A stretch of 64,000 nt of DNA from a virus. This document shows, one piece after another, positions 31,593 to 40,449 of this stretch. The position numbers and the translations under genes were made by a program. The stretch spans positions 148,918 to 212,917 of the IMG/VR virus record IMGVR_UViG_3300022200_000019; one strand, written 5' to 3'. Numbering within the stretch: position 1 is the first letter of the stretch; every line of letters begins with the position of its first letter. The notes beneath the pieces are model-generated. The model did no database searches and had not been told where the DNA came from. It was given only the letters and a program-made list of their open reading frames with translations.

Positions 31593-32918
31593 ATGCGAGC
31601 AAGAGATTTCATTCTACTAGAATACAAGCACGACGTTACGATGAGAAACTATGGTGAAAAGTTTCGCGATCGCATGCTTGGCGATATGACCATTACTGCT
31701 AGTACTCAGAGTAAACTAGAAGATGCTAAAGCTAAAGGCATAGGTCCGTCCAGTGATACGTTCACTCCAGGCTATCTAAGAAGAATCGAACAATCAGATC
31801 CAACTCCAAATCGAGAATACACACAGTGGATGGTGCGTAGTTATATTAACCGTGTTGTTAATTATTACGAAGACGTATTATCTACACTTGCGGGCTTTGC
31901 TGGTATGTTTAACGAGCTTAAAATACATCGTCGTTTACCAGAAAAATATCGCGACATTAATCAAATCAAAACTCGAGAAATCTTTCGTGATGCTTATCGA
32001 GCAGTTGCTGATCGATATGAAGAATTCCGCGACGAACAGCAAGAACAGAAACCACTAAGCAAAGGCCACGCACAAGAAGTCTACAACGGACCAGAAGTGA
32101 GAATCATCCATCCTGTAGACCAAGCGGCTGCTTGTTACTATGGGCAAGGTACACAGTGGTGTACTGCTAGTACACGCAGCCAAAATTACTTTAATGATTA
32201 CAACAACGAAGGTCCGTTATTAATACTAATTCCCAAGAAGCCAGCGCATGAAGGCGAGAAATATCAATTACATGCTGCTAGCGAACAAGTTATGGACGAG
32301 CATGACAGTTCTGTTCCAATGGGTCACGTAGTAAGTAGATTCCCCAATACCAATCTTGGAGAGATTCTAATTAAATTTGATCCTGAATGGAAAGACTTTG
32401 CAGAACTAATGCATCCAGATGATCTTAAACGAATTGTTCGTTTGTATAACCAAAGACTTGTAAACTTTAACAAATGGATCTTGGATCAATACACCCAAAA
32501 CAGCTCAATGTCAAAACAGCAACAACAAGAACTAAAAGCTGCTGCGGAACGTGCTGGTTGGCCAAACGCTGGTACATTCACATACGATCAGTTTGCTGAA
32601 TATCTACGTACTGGATCTATCCATTCTAAGGAACGTTTTATAAGAACACTAGTTGATCTATCTTATGATTTATTAATCCCGCATTTAAGAAGCAATGACG
32701 CTCTTGAGCAGTTTGACAAGACTCCTAGAGATGTTTTAAATACTCAAGGAATGGTAGGATTAAGCAAAAGAAACTTTGTTCAAACATGGACAGTATTATT
32801 AAATGACTGGAGAATTCGGTTTAGTGATGAAGATCCAGATTGGGCAACATATGTTGGGCCTACTAACAACAGCATGTATAATAACGCAGTAGGGTATACC
32901 GATTGGAGTAGCCGATGA
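31593..32918 (+). CDS. tagged WCTA-core paralog 1, putative packaged protein
   Basis: The 441-residue protein starts MRARDFILLE (tag, LLE), then YKHDVTMRNYGEKF. The conserved core at residues 181-192 is CYYGQGTQWCTA (C181, W189, C190). NYFNDY, LLILIPKKP and GEKYQLH follow. The same core recurs in the next three genes. The N-terminal part includes DPTPNREYTQWMVRSYINR, also shared. I do not know the domain. Two Cys, the Trp and a following Asn/Phe/Tyr pattern suggest an active or metal site. The C-terminal 200 residues differ between paralogs, so each may carry a different function. Confidence 0.7.
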   Translation: MRARDFILLEYKHDVTMRNYGEKFRDRMLGDMTITASTQSKLEDAKAKGIGPSSDTFTPGYLRRIEQSDPTPNREYTQWMVRSYINRVVNYYEDVLSTLAGFAGMFNELKIHRRLPEKYRDINQIKTREIFRDAYRAVADRYEEFRDEQQEQKPLSKGHAQEVYNGPEVRIIHPVDQAAACYYGQGTQWCTASTRSQNYFNDYNNEGPLLILIPKKPAHEGEKYQLHAASEQVMDEHDSSVPMGHVVSRFPNTNLGEILIKFDPEWKDFAELMHPDDLKRIVRLYNQRLVNFNKWILDQYTQNSSMSKQQQQELKAAAERAGWPNAGTFTYDQFAEYLRTGSIHSKERFIRTLVDLSYDLLIPHLRSNDALEQFDKTPRDVLNTQGMVGLSKRNFVQTWTVLLNDWRIRFSDEDPDWATYVGPTNNSMYNNAVGYTDWSSR

Positions 32919-34249
32919 GAGCTCGTGAATTTATCGTAGAATATAAACGCGACATTACCATGAAAAACTGGTACGACAAGATCTTACGGCAACAAATGGT
33001 CGATAAAACCTACACCACACACGCTCAAAATGAAATCAGAGATTGGCTGGAAAAACGTGCTCGAGGAGAACTAACTCAACTTGAACAAGAGTTGTTAGAT
33101 CAATCAGTCGAAATGATAGTAAGACAATTTGAATCTGCAGATCCAAGTCCAAACAAACAGTATGTACAATGGATGTTGCGTATTTGGACCAATCCAAATG
33201 GTGTTGGCAGAATCGAAGATGTTACGTCCACAACAGCAGAAATGCTACACAAGTACCACGAACTAAAACAACGCAATCGTTTGCCTATTGACATTCGCGA
33301 CATTAACCAGGTTAAGGATATGCGAACACTGGAAAAGTTGCACGATGATGTGGATCGTTTATATGCATTACTAGATAAAGATAAAATAGCAGCAATGCCA
33401 AAAGGCTCTGCTCGTGAAGTATATAACGGACCAGATTTTAGACTTATCGTTCCAGAAGATGAAGCAGCCGCTTGTTATTATGGCCAAGGAACACGCTGGT
33501 GTACGGCAGCAACCAAGGGTCATAATATGTTTGATCACTATAGTAAGGCTGGCCCTATCTACATTCTCATTCCTAAAAAGCCAGAGTATGAAGGTGAAAA
33601 ATATCAATTACACGGCGCATCACGCCAATCAATGGATGAACGAGATCAGCCATACTATATTGGTAATTTACTTGGCAGATTCCCTGAGCTAAAAGAAATA
33701 TTATTTTCTACTGATGATTTTTATAGTTGGGTTGAGATAATGCCGGATGCTTTTGTTGAGGATGGCGTTGCTACCTGGAATGCGTATGCTGCGAAACATT
33801 TTAAAGAATGGGGTCTAACACAAGTATTGACTGGTTGGACGCGAACTGCTAAGAATCGCGGCGAGATTGTGGATGTACAAAAAACCTGGGAAAAGGTTAG
33901 AAAAGTATTGCTTGACTTGCTAGCAAATAGCGAAGTTTCAGTAGCAGACTTTTATGATGCTGCTACACAGACGCACATCAAAGGCGATACTGGTGCTACA
34001 GATGCTGAAAATGAGTTTGCTCGAATACTTTCATATGCGTGGAAGTATAACCTGATAGAAGCGTTAAAAGCCGGTTATCTGGGTGTGAATGCTAAGGTTA
34101 GTTTAGAACATCCTGAATGGGATATTACAGTTCGTGTAATAGATTCTGAAGCGAACGCCTGGAAAGATTCCACTGCCGAGTGGAGCAATGACGAGGGCTG
34201 GGAATTCTCCATTAATGATCCCGAAGATACTCGCTACAATGAGGACTAA
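32915..34249 (+). CDS. tagged WCTA-core paralog 2, putative packaged protein
   Basis: The 444-residue protein starts MRAREFIVE (tag, IVE), then YKRDITMKNWYDKI. It has the shared DPSPNKQYVQWMLRIW segment and the core CYYGQGTRWCTAAT. MFDHYSKAGPIYILIPKKP and GEKYQLHG follow. It overlaps paralog 1 by 4 nt. The C-terminal part (residues about 260-444) is helical, then beta-rich, with Trp/Asp/Glu near the end, and is unlike paralog 1. It is probably a recent duplicate that diverged at the C-terminus. Confidence 0.7.
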   Translation: MRAREFIVEYKRDITMKNWYDKILRQQMVDKTYTTHAQNEIRDWLEKRARGELTQLEQELLDQSVEMIVRQFESADPSPNKQYVQWMLRIWTNPNGVGRIEDVTSTTAEMLHKYHELKQRNRLPIDIRDINQVKDMRTLEKLHDDVDRLYALLDKDKIAAMPKGSAREVYNGPDFRLIVPEDEAAACYYGQGTRWCTAATKGHNMFDHYSKAGPIYILIPKKPEYEGEKYQLHGASRQSMDERDQPYYIGNLLGRFPELKEILFSTDDFYSWVEIMPDAFVEDGVATWNAYAAKHFKEWGLTQVLTGWTRTAKNRGEIVDVQKTWEKVRKVLLDLLANSEVSVADFYDAATQTHIKGDTGATDAENEFARILSYAWKYNLIEALKAGYLGVNAKVSLEHPEWDITVRVIDSEANAWKDSTAEWSNDEGWEFSINDPEDTRYNED

Positions 34250-34251
34250 AT

Positions 34252-35568
34252 GTGAGAGCCAAAGAGTTTTTATTAGAATATAACAGAGACATCACCAAAA
34301 AGAACTATGGTGACAAGATTGTTCTGCGCTGGGGCGTGGGAGCTGTTAGCAGTGGATTAAGCATTCGCCGTGTACACGACAAGATTCTTGCTGGCGAACC
34401 ATTGGATGCCAACGAACAAAATGTTTATGATGAAGCAGTTGCTAACATTATTAACAAAGCAGAAATTGCTGACCCAACTCCAAACAAACAATATGTACAG
34501 TGGCTTGTTCGTGCGTGGATCAATAAACTGCTAAGACTTGCTGAAGATATTCTTTCATCAGGCAGTGAGTTTGTTAAAATGTGGCACGAGTTAAAAACTC
34601 ACCGTATGCTACCGCCAAATTACACAGACATTAACAGAATTAAAACACCGAGCGATTGGAATCAGGCCTGGGTGGATATTCGAGCAGCATACGAAAACTT
34701 CAAACCCAAGAAGCCAATGCCCAAAGGCAAGGCACGTGAACTGTTAAACAATGCGGAAGTAAGAATCGTTCGCCCAGAAAATGAAGCAGCGGCTTGCTAT
34801 TACGGACAAGGCACACAGTGGTGTACGGCTGCTACAGAAACACGCAACTTGTTTGATCATTATCACAAAGATGGCGATCTAAGTATCTTTATTCCTAAGA
34901 ATCCACGGTACGAAGGTGAAAAATATCAACTGTGGGTCAATAACGACACTGGTGGATATCAGTTAATGAACGAACAAGACGATCCACTTGAATACGGCCT
35001 AGAAGAACTAACAGACAGATTTAATACATTAACTTATGAGATTTTAGAAAAACTACATCCAGCACTAATGAAACATCCTGAATTTAACACTGAAGAATTT
35101 GAGTCAGTTAAACGGCAAATTGCTGTTAACCTATTCAAAAATGGATACTTCAAATTAGCATATAGCGATCTAATTAATATGCTTGATGATTCATTTGACG
35201 AATACGACAAAGATTCCATTAATTATATGAAAGAAATGTTTATGGAAATGGAAGCTGAAGTGTTGCGAGCTATTAACAATGTTGGATACGATGAACTCGC
35301 ATTTAATGATCCTGGTGTAACATTCCCTGAGTTACCCAATGCTGTATTTAGATGGCTTGAATACATGACTGATGACACCAACATGTGGGGCGATTGGGCT
35401 GACGACGAATATATGGTAGGCTTTATCAGCAACATTGAAGCCTGGTTTAACAGACAAACAAATTGGGACAAGCGTAATCAGAATCAAACTCTGATACCGT
35501 ACTACAGCATCAAACAAGACGAAAAAACTGGAAAGTGGGAAGTAGAGTACGAAGGCCCGTGGACATGA
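34252..35568 (+). CDS. tagged WCTA-core paralog 3, putative packaged protein
   Basis: The 438-residue protein uses a GTG start that yields MRAKEFLLE (tag, LLE), then YNRDITKKNYGDKI. The DPTPNKQYVQWLVRAW segment and core CYYGQGTQWCTAAT are shared, with NLFDHYHKDG and FIPKNPRYEGEKYQL. It starts 2 nt after paralog 2. The C-terminal half is acidic with several Met/Glu helices. The GTG start could lower its translation compared with its siblings. Confidence 0.7.
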   Translation: MRAKEFLLEYNRDITKKNYGDKIVLRWGVGAVSSGLSIRRVHDKILAGEPLDANEQNVYDEAVANIINKAEIADPTPNKQYVQWLVRAWINKLLRLAEDILSSGSEFVKMWHELKTHRMLPPNYTDINRIKTPSDWNQAWVDIRAAYENFKPKKPMPKGKARELLNNAEVRIVRPENEAAACYYGQGTQWCTAATETRNLFDHYHKDGDLSIFIPKNPRYEGEKYQLWVNNDTGGYQLMNEQDDPLEYGLEELTDRFNTLTYEILEKLHPALMKHPEFNTEEFESVKRQIAVNLFKNGYFKLAYSDLINMLDDSFDEYDKDSINYMKEMFMEMEAEVLRAINNVGYDELAFNDPGVTFPELPNAVFRWLEYMTDDTNMWGDWADDEYMVGFISNIEAWFNRQTNWDKRNQNQTLIPYYSIKQDEKTGKWEVEYEGPWT

Positions 35569-36968
35569 GAGCAAACGATTTAATTTTTGAATACAAGCGT
35601 GACGTAACCGTAAAGAATTATACTGACAGACTGATTGATCGTATGATCAGCGATGGCAGTGTCGAACGTATGACGTTTGGCGGCAATGGATGGGGTTACA
35701 CCACAGATGATATGTTTGATATGGTTCGCGGCATTCAGTGGCAGAATCAACCGCCGTTGACTCCAGAAAAAGTAGAAGCAGCCAAGGAAATATTTGCGAG
35801 AGGTGCTATTACACAAATTGAGCAAGCAGATCCTACCAGTAAAAAAGCCTACACAGAATGGTTGGTAATGGCATATATCAACAGTATATTTGTGCGTTGG
35901 GAAGACATATTCTCAACTGGAACTGATTTCTTAGCAATGTATAACGACCTAAAGCAACGCAACTTATTTAATAAAGTCGATACTCTTAAAGCAGTATCAA
36001 ACATTAAACAAATCAACAATCGCGAAAGATTTAGATGGGCATATACTACAATTTCAAACGCACACGATTTTTATCTCGGTCAAACCACAGACATTGATCG
36101 CGGCGATGCTGAAGAAATCCACAACGGACCAGAAGTTCGTGTACTAAAAGTAAACGATCAAAAAGCAGCGTGTTATTATGGACGCGGCACAGAATGGTGT
36201 ACAGCAGCAACACGTTCTCGCAATATGTTTGATCACTATAACCGTACTGGAAACATATACATATTCATTCCTAAAAAGCCACAGCACGACGGTGAAAAAT
36301 ATCAGTTCTGGGCAGGCGACGATGGGCGCAACGTTGATATTCAACTAATGGACGAACACGACGAGCCAGTAGATTTTGAAACCTGGGACAATCGTTTTCC
36401 AGGATTGGGCATCAAATACTTGTATGATCTTGAACCTAAGGTATTGAGTCAGTTTGTTATGTTTAACCGAAAGCGATTTGATTATATCATAGCCGAAGTT
36501 GTTGAACTTTTACAAAACAACTGGAAATGGGATGTCGTTGCTGACTGGGAGCATGACGATGATTATTATTGGCAATGGTTGCGTGACGAAGGTTACATAG
36601 ATGACGAAGGCGACTTTGATGATGATAAAATGGAAAAAGACGGCATAAACTATCTAGAGTTTAACGACGATTTGCGCCGAGGACTAAACGACGTGTTTGA
36701 CGCTTTTGAAGAACTTACACCGTCAGAACTCAATAATTTTTATAGTGATGACAATGGTGGACCATTGGACTTCTACCGTATGATTGATACCTTAGGTGAC
36801 TGGATAGAAGATCAAGCCGGCAGTCACTATGAAAGTTTATTCAAAGATGCCGGTAATTTCATTGCCAATAATATTGGCAGTTACTCAGATAAGGAAGGTA
36901 ACTTTAAGGTAGATCATGTTGCTAATATTCGCGGTACACCTTATCTAGCGCATCCAGCTAGACGATAA
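35565..36968 (+). CDS. tagged WCTA-core paralog 4, putative packaged protein
   Basis: The ATG at 35565 gives MRANDLIFE (tag, IFE) then YKRDVTVKNYTDRL. An upstream start in the same frame would place ten extra residues before the tag and is rejected. The 467-residue product shares DPTSKKAYTEWLVMAYINS and the core CYYGRGTEWCTAAT, with MFDHYNRTGNIYIFIPKKP. It has an insertion near residue 30 (GGNGWGYTTDDMF) and a very acidic C-terminal region (DDDYYWQWLRDEGYIDDEGD). It overlaps paralog 3 by 4 nt. Confidence 0.7.
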   Translation: MRANDLIFEYKRDVTVKNYTDRLIDRMISDGSVERMTFGGNGWGYTTDDMFDMVRGIQWQNQPPLTPEKVEAAKEIFARGAITQIEQADPTSKKAYTEWLVMAYINSIFVRWEDIFSTGTDFLAMYNDLKQRNLFNKVDTLKAVSNIKQINNRERFRWAYTTISNAHDFYLGQTTDIDRGDAEEIHNGPEVRVLKVNDQKAACYYGRGTEWCTAATRSRNMFDHYNRTGNIYIFIPKKPQHDGEKYQFWAGDDGRNVDIQLMDEHDEPVDFETWDNRFPGLGIKYLYDLEPKVLSQFVMFNRKRFDYIIAEVVELLQNNWKWDVVADWEHDDDYYWQWLRDEGYIDDEGDFDDDKMEKDGINYLEFNDDLRRGLNDVFDAFEELTPSELNNFYSDDNGGPLDFYRMIDTLGDWIEDQAGSHYESLFKDAGNFIANNIGSYSDKEGNFKVDHVANIRGTPYLAHPARR

Positions 36969-36976
36969 ACTAAATA
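36969..36976 (+). promoter_or_regulatory. late promoter ACTAAATA
   Basis: ACTAAATA lies 22 nt before the ATG at 36999, leaving room for a short leader with AAAGAGA as a ribosome binding site. Confidence 0.5.
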
Positions 36977-36998
36977 CTATATCAAAGAGAAAAATATC

Positions 36999-37577
36999 AT
37001 GAACTTATCCGAAGAACTCAGAAAATATGCCAATATCTTAAATGAAGAACGCACAGACGAATACTTTGATTATGGCGACGATGCCGATACCAGCAATGAA
37101 CCAGCAGGTATGCCGTTTTATAAACTGCCTGCAAAAAGTTCAGCAGTAAAAATCACAAATAAAGCGCACCAAGCCGGACTAAACACAGTTGAGTTTCAAG
37201 GACAATATCTGAGTGTTTCGCCTAACCAAGCCGATCGGCTGGAAGAACTAATGCGTGCCATGCGCATGCAGTTTACGCCGGTAACGGGTGTTCCTGATTG
37301 GGGTGCAGATGATTCACATCTAAGTCGCAAAGAACGTGCTCGTGGCATGCCATATAAATTTAGCGAAAACAAATCGGTAATTCGTAAAAGATTTCCCAAA
37401 TTAGAAAAAGCAATTATTCAAGATCAAGATCCAGAGTTGGCATCTCTGTATGCCATAAAGGTAATCGGAGGCAGATGGCCCGAAGCAGAACCAGTGATTG
37501 CCAAAGATTCAGAGTCGGCATCTCTGTATGCCCGATATATACTCAAAGGTCCTTGGCCCGAAGCAGGGATCAAATGA
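36999..37577 (+). CDS. tagged protein with C-terminal 30-residue repeats
   Basis: The 192-residue protein starts MNLSEELRKYANILNE, a longer tag-like leader ending LNE. The middle includes LEELMRAMRMQFTPVTGVP and a basic patch. The last 50 residues hold two copies of a repeat (QDPELASLYAIKVIGGRWPEAEPVI and the related DSESASLYARYILKGPWPEAG), a unit I have seen in several phage and giant-virus proteins without a known role. The leader resembles SDELRKLAGLATED near the end of the protein at 38977. It is coupled by ATGA to the next gene. Confidence 0.65.
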   Translation: MNLSEELRKYANILNEERTDEYFDYGDDADTSNEPAGMPFYKLPAKSSAVKITNKAHQAGLNTVEFQGQYLSVSPNQADRLEELMRAMRMQFTPVTGVPDWGADDSHLSRKERARGMPYKFSENKSVIRKRFPKLEKAIIQDQDPELASLYAIKVIGGRWPEAEPVIAKDSESASLYARYILKGPWPEAGIK

Positions 37578-37987
37578 GAGCAAGAGAATTCACATCTGAA
37601 GCAGATATGACACGTAGAGATTTTCTCAAACGTGCAGCAGCAACACTGGCAGCACCAGCAGTAGCAAAGGCTGGTCCTCCGGTTAGTGACGAAACTACCC
37701 AAGCAGTTGATCTAGCACAAGATCCAAACTGGATGCCACTATACAAAGACGGCGAACCAGTTACTGCTCCTCCATATGCTCAAGAGTTATATGGCAAGGG
37801 TTATCCAAAAGATACAGATTATCGTCCCGTTGATCCAATTGATTCGTTTGAAAAAGACCCAGACGTTCAGAGATTCTATGATCTCAAAGCAAAACGTTGT
37901 TTGGCAAACCGTGGCACACCAGTAAAGGATGCGCAAGGTAACATAGATTGTACGCAAGTACGTGGTAAAGCATCGCAAACATGGTAG
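37574..37987 (+). CDS. tagged protein with twin-arginine signal
   Basis: The 137-residue protein starts MRAREFTSE, a degenerate tag (TSE instead of LxE). TRRDFLKRAAATLAAPAVAKA follows directly: a twin-arginine motif, hydrophobic stretch and AKA cleavage site. If the tag is removed in the prohead, the mature protein begins with a Tat signal. The remaining part (PNWMPLYKDGEPVTAPPYAQELYGKGYP) has two Cys near the end. This suggests a packaged protein that could be exported to the host periplasm after injection, or during synthesis. The fold is unknown. Confidence 0.65.
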   Translation: MRAREFTSEADMTRRDFLKRAAATLAAPAVAKAGPPVSDETTQAVDLAQDPNWMPLYKDGEPVTAPPYAQELYGKGYPKDTDYRPVDPIDSFEKDPDVQRFYDLKAKRCLANRGTPVKDAQGNIDCTQVRGKASQTW

Positions 37988-37993
37988 AGGTTG

Positions 37994-38233
37994 ATGGGAA
38001 AGATATTAAAATTTCCAACTGAAAAAACTTTTACTTGTATGCTGCCAGACGACTGGGCAGACCCAGAAAACCCTACGCAATACGAAATCGCTAACACAAT
38101 GCGCACATTACGTCAGATGATGACAGAGTGCGAAAAAGAATATCACAAAACACAATCCCCTGCGTTAACTGTACAAATCAATAAAATTAAATCCTGTATA
38201 CAGTTAATGTACAGTTATTATCGCTCAGACTAA
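37994..38233 (+). CDS. small helical protein, unknown
   Basis: The 79-residue protein starts at the ATG at 37994, with AGAGG just upstream. A TTG 3 nt earlier is less likely. The N-terminal MGKILKFPTEKTFTCML is beta-like, and the rest is a helical pair rich in Met, Gln and Lys. No tag or membrane segment is seen. Unknown function. Confidence 0.6.
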   Translation: MGKILKFPTEKTFTCMLPDDWADPENPTQYEIANTMRTLRQMMTECEKEYHKTQSPALTVQINKIKSCIQLMYSYYRSD

Positions 38234-38237
38234 CCTG

Positions 38238-38245
38238 TATAAATA
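38238..38245 (+). promoter_or_regulatory. T4-type late promoter TATAAATA
   Basis: A perfect TATAAATA motif 28 nt before the GTG at 38274. In this case a proper ribosome binding site (AGGAG) lies between. Confidence 0.75.
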
Positions 38246-38273
38246 TTTTTAACATGTAGCACAGGAGTCTACC

Positions 38274-38513
38274 GTGAGCGATGATATCTTTGACGACATT
38301 GAACTCACAGGCATTGAACGCTTTAATAGCCACTTGAACGAGGATATCAAAGACCGTGCCTATCGCTATGTTACACATAGTCCAGAGTACCACAGAGTAC
38401 CTCTTAGCGAACTCAGAAGAATACGCAGCAAAGCAAAAAAACTAAAAAGAAGCTATAAAAAACAACAACGCAAGCAATCTCAAGACATTTCCAAACGCTA
38501 CGGCGGTCGTTGA
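38274..38513 (+). CDS. small basic protein, unknown
   Basis: The 79-residue protein has a GTG start with AGGAG 9 nt upstream. The first 20 residues are acidic (SDDIFDDIE). The last 35 are strongly basic and helical (RRIRSKAKKLKRSYKKQQRKQ), typical of nucleic-acid binding or core proteins. It is preceded by a perfect late promoter. Confidence 0.6.
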   Translation: MSDDIFDDIELTGIERFNSHLNEDIKDRAYRYVTHSPEYHRVPLSELRRIRSKAKKLKRSYKKQQRKQSQDISKRYGGR

Positions 38514-38520
38514 TTACTAG

Positions 38521-38528
38521 CATAAATA
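38521..38528 (+). promoter_or_regulatory. late promoter CATAAATA close to start
   Basis: CATAAATA lies 4 nt before the ATG at 38533. Confidence 0.7.
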
Positions 38529-38532
38529 CTGT

Positions 38533-38853
38533 ATGAAAGATACAGTATTCGTAAAACTCTGTGTGGATTTACACTGTGACTGGCAGGGGTTGCCACCAGA
38601 TTACCGTATCTATGTGGACAATGAATTGTTTGCTGAACGCACTTATCGTTGGGAAAAACCTGTATACCTGACAGAAATTCTTCAGATTAATGCAGTGCCT
38701 GACACAGAATATCTGGTCACACTGGACGATTTTGCACCACAGATTGCAAATTTCAAGATGTCAAACCACAGAGTTGAATATTGTGACTTGCCTGTGGAAT
38801 TTAACAAGTGTAAAGACAAAAAATTTAGGTTTAAAGTTAAAAATGAAAGTTAA
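38533..38853 (+). CDS. small beta-sandwich-like late protein
   Basis: The 106-residue protein has alternating strands (VFVKLCVDLHCDW, YRIYVDNELFAERTYRW, VYLTEILQINAVPDTEYLVTL) that suggest a beta-sandwich of the carbohydrate-binding-module kind. Similar phage proteins are usually structural. The last 11 nt overlap the next tagged gene. A loosely similar protein is at 18370. Confidence 0.6.
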   Translation: MKDTVFVKLCVDLHCDWQGLPPDYRIYVDNELFAERTYRWEKPVYLTEILQINAVPDTEYLVTLDDFAPQIANFKMSNHRVEYCDLPVEFNKCKDKKFRFKVKNES

Positions 38854-38980
38854 TGAGATAATTTCAGAAATGACCAGTGCTGGTGCTGTTGCCGCAGTAG
38901 CGCAACCATTAGGCGGCACAATTAGTCGTAACCAGGGCGTATATACCAAACCAAAAAAGAAAAAGAAGGGTAAAAAATGA
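38843..38980 (+). CDS. tagged 45-residue peptide with Lys-rich tail
   Basis: The frame MKVNEIISE, then MTSAGAVAAVAQPLGG and YTKPKKKKKGKK, is a complete 45-residue gene in a larger open frame. ISE is the protease site. The Ala-rich middle and lysine-rich end resemble small T4-like core or internal peptides bound to packaged DNA. The ATG overlaps the upstream gene, and its stop overlaps the next ATG (ATGA). Confidence 0.65.
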   Translation: MKVNEIISEMTSAGAVAAVAQPLGGTISRNQGVYTKPKKKKKGKK

Positions 38981-40449
38981 ACGATCCACAAATGAATAAT
39001 ATTCTAGCACGACTCAATTCTGTTGGCACTAAACCAGCAAGTGCATCCAATAACCGTAGTTCTAGCGCAGGCGACCCGGCCATGCACGAAATACTAAGTC
39101 GTTTTCATGCTGTGGGTAGTAAAACAACAGTCAACGAAGGACTAGGCGCAGAGCAACGCAAGGTGGGTCAACTAGGTCCAACTGACAAACCCAGCAAACG
39201 CAAAGATCATGCGTTCAAGGGTAAACTAGTTGGTGAAGATGATACATCTCGATTAGCCCAGCTAGAAAAAATGCGCAATCCAGAAGCCGAAGCAAACTTT
39301 GCTAAAACCGGTACTTATGGTCGCGAACAATCAGCAAAGATGCATTCGGGATTTTTTTCAATGCCAGATGAGTTTGAAGATCCACACAAAATGATCAAAG
39401 GCGCGATGAACATGGGCATGACAGCCGCTGATGTTGATGCAGCGTTGCCCAAAGGATACAGCATACCACCAGCGAAAGCACAAAAAACGTCAGGGTTTAG
39501 AACACCGTTTGATCAACCAGCAGGTGCTACAAACACATCAACTGGATTTACACCAGGATCTAATAAACTATTCCAAGACGAATTCAGTGAAGATTATAAC
39601 GTAGATGAATATGATCAAGAGGGCGAAATGGCTAAAGGGCAGCTAGACCGTGCTGCTGACGCTGCGCAAGAATTACACGATATTTTAGATGATTCGGATA
39701 ATTTACCAGAATGGGTACAATCAAAGATTACCAAAGCATTGGATTACTTAGATACCGCCAGAGATTATATTAAGAGCGAATTCAGCGAATCAGTCGAAGG
39801 TGCAGAAGATTCCTTAACCATGGGAATCCCGTTGTTTATTCGTATGCTAGAGTACGCTCGAGAAGAAGCAAAAACTGACGCAGACCTACATCATGTTACC
39901 AAAAAAATGTTAGACATGGGTGGCAATGTTACCATGGACGATTATGAAGAAATTATGTCCAGTGTTAGCGGCGAAGAATCAGAAATGGGTGAAGCTGTTG
40001 GTGATAAGCTCACTGATCTGGAATATGGTAGTTCTACTGCTACTCGAACTCCAACTGTAGGCGGCTATCACCAAAGACGTGATTTAGAAACAGGATCATA
40101 TACTGATTACACAGATCGTGGTCCGATCAGCACACAAACAACTTATGATAAATCAGGACAAATGACTAGCCAACACGCACAGGCACGTGTAGGTGATCAA
40201 TCAATGGCACGCTCTCGCTTTTATCCTAAGCGTAACGAAAGCGATGAATTACGCAAACTTGCTGGTCTTGCTACCGAAGACTATGTTGGCGGCCGAGAAG
40301 CACCAGCAGACTTAGTTAAAACGCTAAGTAAAAGTTATAGAGACTTTGTTAAAGAAGTTGAAGCTACTAGTGCTGCTAAACCAGATCGTGAACTGCGCAG
40401 TAAAACAGAAAAGCCACGTAAATTTGGCAATATCTTAGGTGAAGAATAA
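38977..40449 (+). CDS. probable head/core structural protein
   Basis: The 490-residue protein lacks the short N-terminal tag but contains the repeated motif DPQMNNILARLNSVG and DPAMHEILSRFHAVG near the start. A later helical part (GQLDRAADAAQELHDILDDSDNLPEWVQSKITKALDYLDTARDYI) is a segment I recall from marine T4-like head-associated proteins. It ends with SDELRKLAGLATED and KFGNILGEE, which contain possible prohead-protease sites. It is mostly disordered and charged. A scaffold/core or internal head role is likely. Confidence 0.6.
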   Translation: MNDPQMNNILARLNSVGTKPASASNNRSSSAGDPAMHEILSRFHAVGSKTTVNEGLGAEQRKVGQLGPTDKPSKRKDHAFKGKLVGEDDTSRLAQLEKMRNPEAEANFAKTGTYGREQSAKMHSGFFSMPDEFEDPHKMIKGAMNMGMTAADVDAALPKGYSIPPAKAQKTSGFRTPFDQPAGATNTSTGFTPGSNKLFQDEFSEDYNVDEYDQEGEMAKGQLDRAADAAQELHDILDDSDNLPEWVQSKITKALDYLDTARDYIKSEFSESVEGAEDSLTMGIPLFIRMLEYAREEAKTDADLHHVTKKMLDMGGNVTMDDYEEIMSSVSGEESEMGEAVGDKLTDLEYGSSTATRTPTVGGYHQRRDLETGSYTDYTDRGPISTQTTYDKSGQMTSQHAQARVGDQSMARSRFYPKRNESDELRKLAGLATEDYVGGREAPADLVKTLSKSYRDFVKEVEATSAAKPDRELRSKTEKPRKFGNILGEE

